A stretch of 64,000 nt of DNA, taken from Streptococcus thermophilus (lineage in GTDB: Bacteria > Actinomycetota > Actinomycetes > Mycobacteriales > Mycobacteriaceae). This document shows, one piece after another, positions 32,412 through 41,357 of this stretch. How positions within the stretch are numbered: the stretch's first letter is position 1; each line of letters opens with the position of its first letter. Location of the stretch: NCBI GenBank assembly GCA_900618065.1, contig UYIL01000003.1:248001-312000 (forward strand). The letters are read 5' to 3'. The notes beneath the pieces are model-generated. The model was not told the DNA's origin and ran no database searches. It worked only from the letters and a program-made list of their open reading frames with translations. The translations under genes and the position numbers were made by a program.

Positions 32412-33833
32412 ATGGGTGATCTTGAGGTTGTTGGCAGTGTTGACCAAGCCGTCGATAAGCTCATTGAGCTGTATCGCGCGTCGTGCGACCTCGCCCGTGA
32501 GAGCCTCGACTCCGGTGATTTCGCGCTTTATGAGGGCGTGAGATACCCGAAAATCGCCGTAGAGGTCAAAGAATGGCACCCCGTCGACCGCTCGCAGCCG
32601 TTCGGCTATGTCGATGAAGCTGGCGTGTACTCAGCGGTGTTGTCGCGGCCGGACATGATGAGCCGGTATCTTCGCCACCAGCTGCAATGCCTCGTGATCA
32701 ACTATGACTGCGAGATCGCCGTCGGTTATTCGGACGTGGGCATTCCGCCTGAGTACATCCGCGGGCTCGAAGGCATTAACGAAGCTCGGCGTTCGCGTTC
32801 CGGCAACCTCATTCCGCGGCCGACGCTTGACGACGTCCACGATGCCATCATCGACGGTGATTGGGATGCCTTCCACGGACCGGAGAAGCCCCTGTTCCAC
32901 TTCGGGCCGCAACGCTTCGACATCGCGTGCGCGCGGATCGAGCACTACACCGGCATCGAGGTCGATTCGGTGCAGCGGTTCATCCTGTTCACGAACTATG
33001 AGATGCACACGCGCGAATTCGTGAAGTTCGGGCTGTCCCAGCTCGCGGACGAGGAGACCCGGTATTCGGCGCTGATCCTGCCGAACGGCCGCAAGATCAC
33101 CCGCGGCGATGTCCCCGACACCGACCAACTGGCTATGGATCTGGCCTCGCGCTACCAGATGCCACGCTTCGACCTGGTTGCAGAGGATAACTCGGGCGTG
33201 ACCATGATCAACATCGGTGTCGGCCCGTCGAACGCGAAGACGGTGACGGACTGCCTCGCTGTTCTGCGCCCCGAGTGCTGGATCATGATCGGCCACTGCG
33301 CCGGCCTGGACGCGCGCATGCGCATCGGCGACCTGATCTTGGGCAATGCGTACGAGCGCCGCGACCACGTGCTGCAGAACCACATCAAGTCTGAGCTTCC
33401 CATTCCCGCCGTGCCAGAGATCCAGCGCACGCTAGAGAAATCGGTGAAGAAGATTTACGGCGAGGAGGAACAGTCCCTCATGCGCACCGGCACGGTGCTA
33501 TCCACGGACGACCGCAACTGGGAGTGGCAGACCCCGCGCGAGCTGTGGGATTGGTTGCGGCACTCCACCGCGGCGGCCGTGGATATGGAGTCCTGCACCA
33601 TCGCGGCGAACGGGTACCGCTACCGCGTTCCCTACGGCGCACTGCTCGCTGTGTCCGACTTGCCGCTGCACGCCGTGCCGAAGCTGCCGGCTGCGGCGCA
33701 GGCCTTCTACTCCAACTCGAAGGAAGCCCACGTGATGTGCGCTGTCCGCGCGATGGAACGCCTCGCCGAGCACCCTGAGCGCCTGCGTACCCGCAAACTG
33801 CGCCGCGCACAGGGCGAGGTTCCGTTCCGGTGA
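32412..33833 (+). CDS. amn: AMP nucleosidase
   Basis: 473 residues, the usual Amn length. It has an N-terminal AMP-binding regulatory domain (about 1-175) and a C-terminal nucleoside-phosphorylase-like domain with NIGVGPSNAKT, GHCAGLDARMRIGDL and VDMESCTIAANGYRYRVPYGALLAVSD. It cleaves AMP to adenine and ribose 5-phosphate, tuning adenylate pools. ATG 32412 is chosen over an in-frame TTG at 32403. Its stop overlaps the GTG start of a sirtuin gene (GTGA), so the two are translationally coupled. Confidence 0.93.
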   Translation: MGDLEVVGSVDQAVDKLIELYRASCDLARESLDSGDFALYEGVRYPKIAVEVKEWHPVDRSQPFGYVDEAGVYSAVLSRPDMMSRYLRHQLQCLVINYDCEIAVGYSDVGIPPEYIRGLEGINEARRSRSGNLIPRPTLDDVHDAIIDGDWDAFHGPEKPLFHFGPQRFDIACARIEHYTGIEVDSVQRFILFTNYEMHTREFVKFGLSQLADEETRYSALILPNGRKITRGDVPDTDQLAMDLASRYQMPRFDLVAEDNSGVTMINIGVGPSNAKTVTDCLAVLRPECWIMIGHCAGLDARMRIGDLILGNAYERRDHVLQNHIKSELPIPAVPEIQRTLEKSVKKIYGEEEQSLMRTGTVLSTDDRNWEWQTPRELWDWLRHSTAAAVDMESCTIAANGYRYRVPYGALLAVSDLPLHAVPKLPAAAQAFYSNSKEAHVMCAVRAMERLAEHPERLRTRKLRRAQGEVPFR

Positions 33834-34777
33834 CCTTCCACGACCCGGAGTTCAACGACCCTGCTGTCGAGCTCGCTCACCGCAGCGCGATCCGCTCCAT
33901 CGAGCGCGTCGTGCATGAAACAGCGCAGCCGACTCCGCCCGAGCAGGCACTCGCGGACATCGCCGGCATGCTCAACCGCGGCCCCGCCCTCATCCTCACC
34001 GGCGCCGGCATTTCCACGGAGTCCGGTATTCCCGACTACCGCTCGCCCGGCGGCCGGCTGTCCAAGGGCCGCCCGATGACCTACCAGGAATTCGCCCATT
34101 CGCCGGCAGCGGTGCGCCGCTACTGGGCACGCGCCTTCGTGGGCATGCGCTACATGCGCGCCGCACACCCAAACCGTGCCCATTTCGCACTGGTGGAGTT
34201 GGAGCGCGCCGGGTTGATCCGCGGCATTGTCACGCAAAACGTCGACGGGCTGCACCTTCAGGCCGGCTCCCGCAACGTCATCGCGCTGCACGGCGACATG
34301 GAGCACGTCGTCTGCCTCGATTGCGGTGCGCGCGAAACACGCACGCTTTTCGACGCCCGACTCGACGCCGCCAACCCCGGCTATTTCGAATCCGTCACCG
34401 TGACCGAGGGCATGATCAACCCCGACGGCGACGTGGAGTTGCCCGATTCTGCCGTGGAGCGGTTCACCATGTTGAAGTGTGAGGTCTGCGGGGGACAGCG
34501 GCTCAAACCGGACGTGGTCTACTTCGGGGAGAACGTTCCGCGGCAGCGCCGCGCCGAGGCGGGGCAGTGGCTTGCGGAGGCGACATCGCTCATCGCGGTG
34601 GGCACATCGCTGGCGGTGATGAGCGGGTACCGTCTCGTGCTCGATGCCCGCGCACAGGGCAAGCCGGTCGCAGTGGTCAACGGCGGGCCCGGCCGCGCCG
34701 ACCAGAAGGTGACCACGCTGTGGCGCAGCAACGTCGGCGACGCGCTCGACAGCATTTTGGACGAGCTTGAGATCTAA
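33830..34777 (+). CDS. NAD-dependent protein deacylase, class II-type sirtuin
   Basis: 315 residues. NAD site GAGISTESGIPDYR (about 57-70), QNVDGLH with HGDMEHVVC, catalytic His in ALHGD, and a four-Cys zinc knuckle (CLDCG, CEVCG). DVVYFGENVP and GTSLAVMSGYRLV complete the Rossmann part. A 45-residue N-terminal extension precedes the fold. The GTG start overlaps the amn stop by four bases. Sirtuins consume NAD and release nicotinamide and O-acyl-ADP-ribose; pairing with AMP nucleosidase suggests a link in adenylate/NAD handling (inference). Confidence 0.9.
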   Translation: MTFHDPEFNDPAVELAHRSAIRSIERVVHETAQPTPPEQALADIAGMLNRGPALILTGAGISTESGIPDYRSPGGRLSKGRPMTYQEFAHSPAAVRRYWARAFVGMRYMRAAHPNRAHFALVELERAGLIRGIVTQNVDGLHLQAGSRNVIALHGDMEHVVCLDCGARETRTLFDARLDAANPGYFESVTVTEGMINPDGDVELPDSAVERFTMLKCEVCGGQRLKPDVVYFGENVPRQRRAEAGQWLAEATSLIAVGTSLAVMSGYRLVLDARAQGKPVAVVNGGPGRADQKVTTLWRSNVGDALDSILDELEI

Positions 34778-34881
34778 TGCGCGGGTAGGCCTGTGTTTAA
34801 GCCCCCCAAAACGGGGTTACTTTAGGGGACTCGCAGTGACAATCCCCGGTTTGTGTTGTATACATCGGTAGCGTTCGAGGG

Positions 34882-36222
34882 GTGAAACAGCTGGCAGGGC
34901 GCGTAACCATCGCGGTGACACTTATCGCGGTGGTGGCATTCGCCTTGTTCCGCTACTGGGCCAACCACTTCACTAGCACCAGCGTTTTCGAAGTGGACAT
35001 GCCGCTCGATCTGTGGATCTACCTCCGTGGTGGCGAGCGCGTGCTCGACGGGGTGAACGTCTACGAAGGACCGATCTTCAACGACCTCCCCTTTACCTAC
35101 CCACCATTTGCCGCGATGATCTTCGCCGGGCTGAGCCTGCTGAACGATGCCACGGTCGCGGTTGTTTGGCAAACCGGCACCCTCCTTGGTGTCGCGTGGG
35201 TCATCTGGGCGTGCCTGAAGCGGTTGAACGTGCAGGTCACCCCGTTGCATGCCGTGCTGATCCCGCTTCTAACGGCCGTGTTTGTGCTGGTCACCGAACC
35301 CGTGCACGCCACGATGTTCTGGGGGCAGATCAACGTCGTGCTCATGGTGTTAGTCTGTCTCGACTTCCTGCCAACTAAGCACCGACTACCGGGCATTGGA
35401 GTCGGTTTGGCCGCGGGCATCAAGCTCACCCCGGCGTTTTTCGGTCTGCTGTTCCTTGTGCAGCGGCGCTGGCTAGATGCGTTCATTAGTTTCGTGACTT
35501 TTCTGGTCACTGTGGCCGTGGGTTATTTGGCCGTCCCGGACGCGCATGTGTTCTGGACGCGGGCGGTGTTCGATTCCGAGCGCATTGGCGTGCACACCAA
35601 CCCGGGGGCGCAGTCGCTGCGCTCCATTCTCATCCGTGTCTACGGGGTGGATTCCACCACGGTGTGGGCCGCCATCGTCTTCGCCATGCTCGTCTTGTTG
35701 ACCTGGGCTGTGTGGCTATGCGTCAAGCACGACAACATTCCGGCGGCGGTGGGACTGACTGGTATTGGCGCCTGCATGGTGTCTCCATTCAGCTGGTACC
35801 ACCACTGGGTGTGGATCGTGCCTTTCGGCGTCGCCGTCTTCGTCGCAGCCAACCGTGCTGCCGCAGCATACGCGCAGAACAATCCGGTGCGCTGGCAGGT
35901 CGCGGGGGTGCTCTCGGTCGGGGCGATGCTGCTGGTGATCACGCCCTACTGCGCCACTAACGTCGCCGCGGGGTGGTTCGCCGACAGGGGTTCCACCCCG
36001 CTGCAACTGTCGGAGCGCCTCCACCTACTGCGCTACGTGACTGGGGCGCTATTGATGATGTTCGGCACAGCGGGGTACTACCTGCTGCAGGAAAAACGCC
36101 ACGGGCAAGAACCCGCTGACACCGCTGACACCGCTGACAATACTGCCCCTCCTGTCCCCAGTGTCACTACAGTGGGGGAGCATGATCTACAGCTTCGAGG
36201 GCAAAGCGCCGGTCATCGCTGA
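34882..36222 (+). CDS. GT87-family polyprenol-phosphate-dependent mannosyltransferase-like membrane protein
   Basis: 446 residues with about ten membrane helices. The first outer loop has DLWIYLRGGERVLDGVNVYE and FTYPPFAAM, matching the GT-C/GT87 (DUF2029) alpha-mannosyltransferases that decorate phosphatidylinositol mannosides and lipomannan from polyprenyl-phosphomannose. The C-terminal tail after the last helix contains three DTA units from a 9-bp tandem repeat (36115-36141). GTG 34882 has GAGGGG just upstream. It overlaps the carbonic anhydrase start by 41 bp. Acceptor is unknown. Confidence 0.82.
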   Translation: MKQLAGRVTIAVTLIAVVAFALFRYWANHFTSTSVFEVDMPLDLWIYLRGGERVLDGVNVYEGPIFNDLPFTYPPFAAMIFAGLSLLNDATVAVVWQTGTLLGVAWVIWACLKRLNVQVTPLHAVLIPLLTAVFVLVTEPVHATMFWGQINVVLMVLVCLDFLPTKHRLPGIGVGLAAGIKLTPAFFGLLFLVQRRWLDAFISFVTFLVTVAVGYLAVPDAHVFWTRAVFDSERIGVHTNPGAQSLRSILIRVYGVDSTTVWAAIVFAMLVLLTWAVWLCVKHDNIPAAVGLTGIGACMVSPFSWYHHWVWIVPFGVAVFVAANRAAAAYAQNNPVRWQVAGVLSVGAMLLVITPYCATNVAAGWFADRGSTPLQLSERLHLLRYVTGALLMMFGTAGYYLLQEKRHGQEPADTADTADNTAPPVPSVTTVGEHDLQLRGQSAGHR

Positions 36223-36706
36223 ATCGGCATTTGTGGCGCCAGAGGCGACCATCATCGGCGACGTGGTGATCGGGGAAGACGCTGCGATCTTCCCGGGCGT
36301 GGTCATCCGCGGCGATGTCGGCGGCATTCGCATCGGGGCGCGCACGAACATTCAAGATAACAGTGTCATTCACGTCCAGACCGGCACGACGACCGTGCTT
36401 GGCGACGATGTCACGGTCGGCCACATGGCCATGGTCCACGGCGAAGAGGTCGGCGACGGCACGATGGTGGGCATGGGTGCAACGGTGCTGGCCCACTCGA
36501 AGATCGGGAAAGGTTGCATCATCGGCGGCGGGGCCGTGGTGCTGGAAGGGGCCGAGATCCCCGACGGCTCGCTCGCCGCGGGGGTTCCCGCGAAAGTCCG
36601 CCGCGAACTTTCCAGTGAAGAGCGGGCCGGACTGGTGGACCACGCCGCCATGTACGCGGAACTAGGTCGTCGTCACACTCAGGGGCTCACGGAGCACGAG
36701 GTCTAG
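36182..36706 (+). CDS. Gamma-class carbonic anhydrase-like hexapeptide-repeat protein
   Basis: 174 residues forming a left-handed beta-helix of hexapeptide repeats (for example PEATIIGDVVIGEDAAIF). Likely zinc His ligands in SVIHVQTG and GHMAMVHG are in the right register for a gamma-carbonic anhydrase trimer. GGGGGAG lies 2-8 bases before ATG 36182, which sets this start over one at 36161. Its 3' end overlaps the convergent ROK regulator by 45 bp. Many bacterial homologues have low or unproven CO2 hydration activity. Confidence 0.86.
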   Translation: MIYSFEGKAPVIAESAFVAPEATIIGDVVIGEDAAIFPGVVIRGDVGGIRIGARTNIQDNSVIHVQTGTTTVLGDDVTVGHMAMVHGEEVGDGTMVGMGATVLAHSKIGKGCIIGGGAVVLEGAEIPDGSLAAGVPAKVRRELSSEERAGLVDHAAMYAELGRRHTQGLTEHEV

Positions 36707-37753
36707 CGCGACCGCGCGGGCGATATCGCGCACCATTTCGCGGTGCGTGGGAATCATCCGCAGACTGGCGGCTACACCGTCCGGCAAGTTCGACCTGACG
36801 GTGCGGGCGAAGACGGCGGGGGCGCGGGGGTCGTCGATAAACGCGCTGCCTGCAACAACCAGGGTCGAGGCGTCATGCTGCGCCATCAACTCCGCCGCGA
36901 CAGTGCCCAGTTCTTCCGCCCGGGAGTCGAGTGCCTGTCGGGTGGAGGGGTTGGTGGTGGCGTGCGATACAGCGTCGATAAGCGAGCGGGCGGGCGCATC
37001 GACGCGCTCGAGGAGACCGTGCGTGGTCAGGTCTTCGCGGTCGACCGCAATGGGCAGCACTCCCTTGTCCTCGGTGACGGCGGCGCCGATGGAGTCATCA
37101 GCGAAGATCGCCATGATGGAACCGTTGCCGGAGTGCTGGTCAGACTGGATTTCCGAGCCGATGATCGCCGCGACGGCCGAGGTCACCGTGACCGGGACCG
37201 AGAACTGCTCGCGCAGCTGGGCGGCGAACGGCGCGTCGCGCCAACCGAGATTCGGCGCCGTTACCGCGCCCTGCGGACTGACTGAGCCAGACGTGGTTAC
37301 GCCGACGGTGGCAAGCGGACGGCCCAGGTCGGCCATGAGCCGGTTCAGGCCCGCCATGATGTGCTGGATGAAATCGTCCTGGCTCACGTTGGCGACGTCA
37401 ATTTCGACGTCTGTGTCGCGGATCGTACGGCCCTTGATGTCGAACAGTGCAATGTACGTCGCCCCCGTACCCACCGAAATCCCAGCGTGAACGGGGTGGG
37501 TGTCGCTCAGTTCGAGCGGAATGATCGGGCGGCCGCGGCCCTTCGACTTCGACAGATCCGCCCGCTCCGTCACATACCCGGCATCCATGAGCGCCGCGAT
37601 GGCGCGCGTCACCGTAGGCTGTGACAGCCCGGTCGCCGTGACAAGCTCACTGCGGGAGGTTACGGGGCTCAACCGCACCATGTGCAGGCATTTCGCCGTG
37701 GGGTTGTGCGGGCGCGAAAACGCGGACCACGAGGATTTCATGGTCGTAATCAT
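36662..37753 (-). CDS. ROK-family transcriptional regulator
   Basis: 363 residues: N-terminal winged helix (SRSELVTATGLSQPTVTRAI, then ALMDAGYV, about residues 33-62) and a ROK domain with sugar-kinase-like ATPase fold (VHAGISVGTGATYIALFDIKG; AVTAPNLGWRD). The ROK zinc motif CxCGxxGC and an ExGH signature are not visible, which argues against kinase activity and for a degenerate ligand sensor. ATG 37753 or 37741 could start it. It converges on the carbonic anhydrase gene. No target operator was found here. Confidence 0.82.
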   Translation of the reverse strand: MITTMKSSWSAFSRPHNPTAKCLHMVRLSPVTSRSELVTATGLSQPTVTRAIAALMDAGYVTERADLSKSKGRGRPIIPLELSDTHPVHAGISVGTGATYIALFDIKGRTIRDTDVEIDVANVSQDDFIQHIMAGLNRLMADLGRPLATVGVTTSGSVSPQGAVTAPNLGWRDAPFAAQLREQFSVPVTVTSAVAAIIGSEIQSDQHSGNGSIMAIFADDSIGAAVTEDKGVLPIAVDREDLTTHGLLERVDAPARSLIDAVSHATTNPSTRQALDSRAEELGTVAAELMAQHDASTLVVAGSAFIDDPRAPAVFARTVRSNLPDGVAASLRMIPTHREMVRDIARAVALDLVLREPLSVTTT

Positions 37754-37771
37754 AGAACGGCGCTAGACCGT

Positions 37772-38563
37772 CTAGTCTAATCCAACCCCCTGAATCAGCG
37801 CAGGAAGCGCTTTAGATGCCGTGTCAAGTAAAGTCGTTGTTGCGACGCTAGACAGCTCGGTATGCATTGGGGTGATCTCAATAATGGGTGTCCCCAATTC
37901 TTGCGCGAGCAGCGGTAATCCAGCCGCTGGGTACACAACTCCGGACGTTCCCACGATGACGACCAGGTCTGCCTCAACCATTCGGCGCTCCGCTTCGTCC
38001 CACTCTTTTGGGGGCAATGGTTCACCGAACCACACCACCCCCGGACGCACGAGGTTTCCGCACAACGGGCACGCAGGGGGCGTGAGCTTTTCGACGGGCT
38101 CCTCCGGCAGCTCAATGTCCCCTTTATATGGACGCGAGCAAACGGAGCAACGGAAATCGAACAAGGACCCGTGCAGGTGCACGACATCGTCAGGGGTGTC
38201 GGAGTTGCCTGAGGAGTCACCGATAAGCATCGCGCGTTCATGCAGGTTGTCGATGTTTTGCGTCGTCACAGTGACCCGCACCCCCTCGCGGCGGCTCCAC
38301 TCGGCGACGGCGAGGTGCCCGGCGTTCGGTTCGGCCTGGCTGGCCAGGCGGGCGCGCCAGAGGTACCAGGCCCACATCGGTTCTGGGTCGCGTGCCCAGG
38401 CATCGATGGAGGCCATTGCCTGCGGGTCGACGTTCTCCCACACCCCTGTGACGGCATCGCGGTAGGTGGCAATGCCGCTGTCTGCGGACATCCCTGCCCC
38501 GGTGAAGACTTCCACCCGTTTCGCGTCTGCGGCTAGCTGACGTGCGTGTTCGAGTCCGTCCAT
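37772..38563 (-). CDS. Class III-type sirtuin (Sirt5/CobB-like deacylase)
   Basis: 263 residues. GAGMSADSGIATYR (22-35) is the NAD site; Tyr67 and Arg70 in the YLWR segment match the Tyr-x-x-Arg pair that selects acidic acyl groups (succinyl, malonyl) in Sirt5/CobB. HLHGSLFDFRC carries the catalytic His; four zinc Cys are in CSVC and CPLCG. ATG 38563 gives the family N-terminus; a longer frame from 38632 would overlap the divergent DUF885 gene. It differs clearly from the class II-type sirtuin 4 kb away. Confidence 0.88.
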   Translation of the reverse strand: MDGLEHARQLAADAKRVEVFTGAGMSADSGIATYRDAVTGVWENVDPQAMASIDAWARDPEPMWAWYLWRARLASQAEPNAGHLAVAEWSRREGVRVTVTTQNIDNLHERAMLIGDSSGNSDTPDDVVHLHGSLFDFRCSVCSRPYKGDIELPEEPVEKLTPPACPLCGNLVRPGVVWFGEPLPPKEWDEAERRMVEADLVVIVGTSGVVYPAAGLPLLAQELGTPIIEITPMHTELSSVATTTLLDTASKALPALIQGVGLD

Positions 38564-38618
38564 GCACCCCACTCTAGCGTTACGTGCAAAGCGCCATGAG
38601 GGGTTAGACTCTGCGACT

Positions 38619-40298
38619 ATGAGTTCATCCATCTCGGTTGGTTCTGCGGGCAGCGACCGCCAGCCCTCGCTTCTGGACGCAACGTGTGAGGATTTCGTCT
38701 ATGACCTCGCCGAACTCTCGCCCACGGTGGCCACCGAGATCGGCATCCCCGGCCACGACCATGAGCTGCAGGACTTCAGCCCCGAGCACTGGAACGGCAT
38801 CGCCGACCGGATCCGTGACTTGATCGCCGACGTCGACGCGCTGAACGACGGCACCGACGACTCCGACGACGACGACGATTTCGACGGGGTCGACTACGTC
38901 ACCGGCGCGATTCTGCGCGACCGGATGGCCACCGAGTTGGAGCTGCACCACCGCGGCGAGGACCTGCGGATGCTCAACAACATCACCTCACCGGTGCAGG
39001 TGATCCGCAACGCGTTCACGATCATGCCGAAGGTGACAGACGAGGACTTCGGCAACATCGCCTCCCGCTTGGGTCAGGTGCGCTACTCGCTGGCGGGCTA
39101 CCGCGAGTCGCTGGCGGAGGCGGCGAGCCAGGGCGATGTCGCCTCCCAACGCCAGATCGACGCCGTGATCAGCCAGTGCGAGGCGCTCGCCGAGGACGGC
39201 TCCATGTTCGAGGAGCTCGGGTTTGAAGCTGATGCGGAGCCGGTGCGCCAGGCGAAGGAGGCGTTCGCGGAAATGGCGGACTGGCTCTCCTTGGAGCTCG
39301 CCCCGCTGGCCGCGCACACTGACGCGGTGGGCCGTGAACGCTACGAGCTGTTCTCCCAGTTCTTCCTCGGCCGCACCATCGACCTGGATGAGGCCTATGA
39401 CTGGTCGCTGGAGACCCTCGCCGAACTGGTCGAACGCCAGCAGAAGGTCGCGGACGAACTGTACGGCGAGTGCACTGCGCGCAGCGCTTATCGACGTCTC
39501 GACGAAGACCCCGACTACACCGTCAACGACGACGTTGCTCTGGTCGATTGGATGCAGGAGATGAGCGATCGGCTGATCTCCCAGCTCGATGGCACGATGT
39601 TCACCCTGCCCGAGGAGATCAAGACGCTTGAATGCCGTGTCGACGAGAACGCCGGCGGCGGCCTGCGCTACACCCCTCCGTCAGAGGACCTGTTGCGCCC
39701 CGGCATCCTGTCCTGGTCGGTGCCGGAAGGCCAAGAGTGCTTCCACGCCTGGCAGCAGCTGGCCCGCATCTGCCACGAGGGCGTGCCCGGCCACCATGTG
39801 CAGCAGGGTATCGCCATGACGCAGCGCAACACCCTCAACCTGTGGCGCCGCACCTTGAACTGGAACGCCGCCCACGGTGAGGGCTGGGCCGTCTACGCGG
39901 AACGGATGATGGACGAGCTCGGCTTCTTCGAGGACCCCGGCTACCGCATGGGCCTGCTCGACTCCCTGCGCCTGCGCTTGGCCCGCGTCGCCGTCGACAT
40001 TGGTGTGCACTTGCACAAGAAGACCCCGGACGGTGTCGGCAACTGGGATGTGTCCTACGCCAAGGCGTTCCTACGCGACAACACCGCTATGAACGAGCTG
40101 AACCTCACCTTCGAGCTGGACCGCTACATGGGCTGGCCGGCCCAAGCCACCTCCTACGCGCTCGGTTACCGCGACTGGATGGACCTGCGCGAAAAGGCCC
40201 GCGATAAGGGTATGACTCTGCTCGAGTTCCACGATAAGGCGCTGCGTCTCGGCTCCATGCCGATGGATATGCTGGCGCACCAGGTGCTCGGCCACTAA
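38619..40298 (+). CDS. DUF885-family putative metallopeptidase
   Basis: 559 residues, mostly helical, no signal peptide. It has the signature HEGVPGHH (zinc-binding HExxPGHH-type motif) near residue 388 and WNAAHGEGWAVYAERMMDE about 30 residues later, which supplies the third ligand. The family is predicted to be gluzincin-like but its substrates are unknown. ATG 38619 is chosen because the start at 38562 overlaps the divergent sirtuin. An acidic stretch (DSDDDDDFDGVD, about residues 85-96) lies between helices. Confidence 0.82.
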   Translation: MSSSISVGSAGSDRQPSLLDATCEDFVYDLAELSPTVATEIGIPGHDHELQDFSPEHWNGIADRIRDLIADVDALNDGTDDSDDDDDFDGVDYVTGAILRDRMATELELHHRGEDLRMLNNITSPVQVIRNAFTIMPKVTDEDFGNIASRLGQVRYSLAGYRESLAEAASQGDVASQRQIDAVISQCEALAEDGSMFEELGFEADAEPVRQAKEAFAEMADWLSLELAPLAAHTDAVGRERYELFSQFFLGRTIDLDEAYDWSLETLAELVERQQKVADELYGECTARSAYRRLDEDPDYTVNDDVALVDWMQEMSDRLISQLDGTMFTLPEEIKTLECRVDENAGGGLRYTPPSEDLLRPGILSWSVPEGQECFHAWQQLARICHEGVPGHHVQQGIAMTQRNTLNLWRRTLNWNAAHGEGWAVYAERMMDELGFFEDPGYRMGLLDSLRLRLARVAVDIGVHLHKKTPDGVGNWDVSYAKAFLRDNTAMNELNLTFELDRYMGWPAQATSYALGYRDWMDLREKARDKGMTLLEFHDKALRLGSMPMDMLAHQVLGH

Positions 40299-40314
40299 CC
40301 AGCCGGCCGGCCAG

Positions 40315-41349
40315 TTAGCGCCGCGGCAGTCGCCGCAGAATCTTCGGTAGCGCCGCGGCGAAGACGAGGATGCAGATCAGCCTGATCAGCTGCAACGAGA
40401 CCACCGCTGGCCCGCCCCCGCCTTCGCTCGAGAGGGCGAGGACGGTTTCGAGCGCGCCGGGGCTCGTCGCTAAGTAGCCCTCGAAGTAGGTGATCCCCAG
40501 CCAGCGCGAGACGATCCACCCCATGGCCGCGCAGGAGGCCATGACCACGACGATGAAGGTGATGGTGGCAGGCAGCAGCTGCGCGAACCGTTTCAGGCCG
40601 GGCACGTCGAGGCCGCCGCCGCAGATCCAGCCGACGGACATGAACGCCATGACGGCCAACGGCTCGGGCGGGACGATCGGCACCGGCAGCACCGCCGCGA
40701 GCACCGCGGTGAGGATGAGCGGGCCGAACACGCTCGCCGCGGGCAAACGCATCCACGTTCCGAGCCGGTTGCCCACCACAGAAATCGCGGGAATGAGCAG
40801 CCACATCCACCACTGCCCGCTCACGCCCGCGGTGTGGTTTGCGCCGGGGGTGACCAGCAGGGAGGCGACCAGGGGCAGCGTCATCGACACCGCGAGCAGC
40901 CGCAGGTACTGGGTCAACGCGACGTAGCGCATGTCGGCGCCGAGTTCGCTGGCCAGCGCCGGCATGATCGATGCCCCGCCGGACAACATCGACAGCACGC
41001 CGGTTTCGCGGCTGACCCGCCCGCCGGAGTACCCGGCCAGCGCGAGCCCGCCGAAAAACCCGATGCCTACGATCACCGCAGCCGACACCAACCCCGGAAC
41101 GAGGTAGTGCAGCAGTTCGCTCGGCGGCACCCCCGCCAGCGGCACGGCGGCCAGCACGCCGATGATCCCGCGGCAGAACGCGTAGAACCGCTTGTTCACG
41201 TGCAGTTCGCGCCCTGTGCCCAGCGCGGAGACCCCGGAGACAATGATCGCGGCGAGGATCCACGCCGCGGGCACGTTCCAGTGCGCGAGCAGCAGCCCCA
41301 GCGCCACGGACGCCGGGGCGACGATCATCCATCGCTGCCACTGCTTCAC
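40315..41349 (-). CDS. AbrB-family (ammonia monooxygenase-like) membrane protein
   Basis: 344 residues with about ten membrane segments in two homologous halves, the AbrB duplication (PF05145-type). Conserved patterns include PAAWILAAII and SGGASIMPALASELGADMRYVAL. These proteins are proposed transporters or regulators of ammonia monooxygenase, but the name is historical and no substrate is established. It is divergent from the TSUP-family gene with an 8-bp gap; its stop lies 16 bp from the DUF885 stop. Confidence 0.82.
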   Translation of the reverse strand: MKQWQRWMIVAPASVALGLLLAHWNVPAAWILAAIIVSGVSALGTGRELHVNKRFYAFCRGIIGVLAAVPLAGVPPSELLHYLVPGLVSAAVIVGIGFFGGLALAGYSGGRVSRETGVLSMLSGGASIMPALASELGADMRYVALTQYLRLLAVSMTLPLVASLLVTPGANHTAGVSGQWWMWLLIPAISVVGNRLGTWMRLPAASVFGPLILTAVLAAVLPVPIVPPEPLAVMAFMSVGWICGGGLDVPGLKRFAQLLPATITFIVVVMASCAAMGWIVSRWLGITYFEGYLATSPGALETVLALSSEGGGGPAVVSLQLIRLICILVFAAALPKILRRLPRR

Positions 41350-41357
41350 GTCGCGCT

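Noticed and set aside
36115..36141. Three 9-bp tandem repeats at the end of the GT87 gene as a phase-variation switch
   Set aside because: Unit length is a multiple of three and copy number is low, so changes would only add or remove Asp-Thr-Ala.
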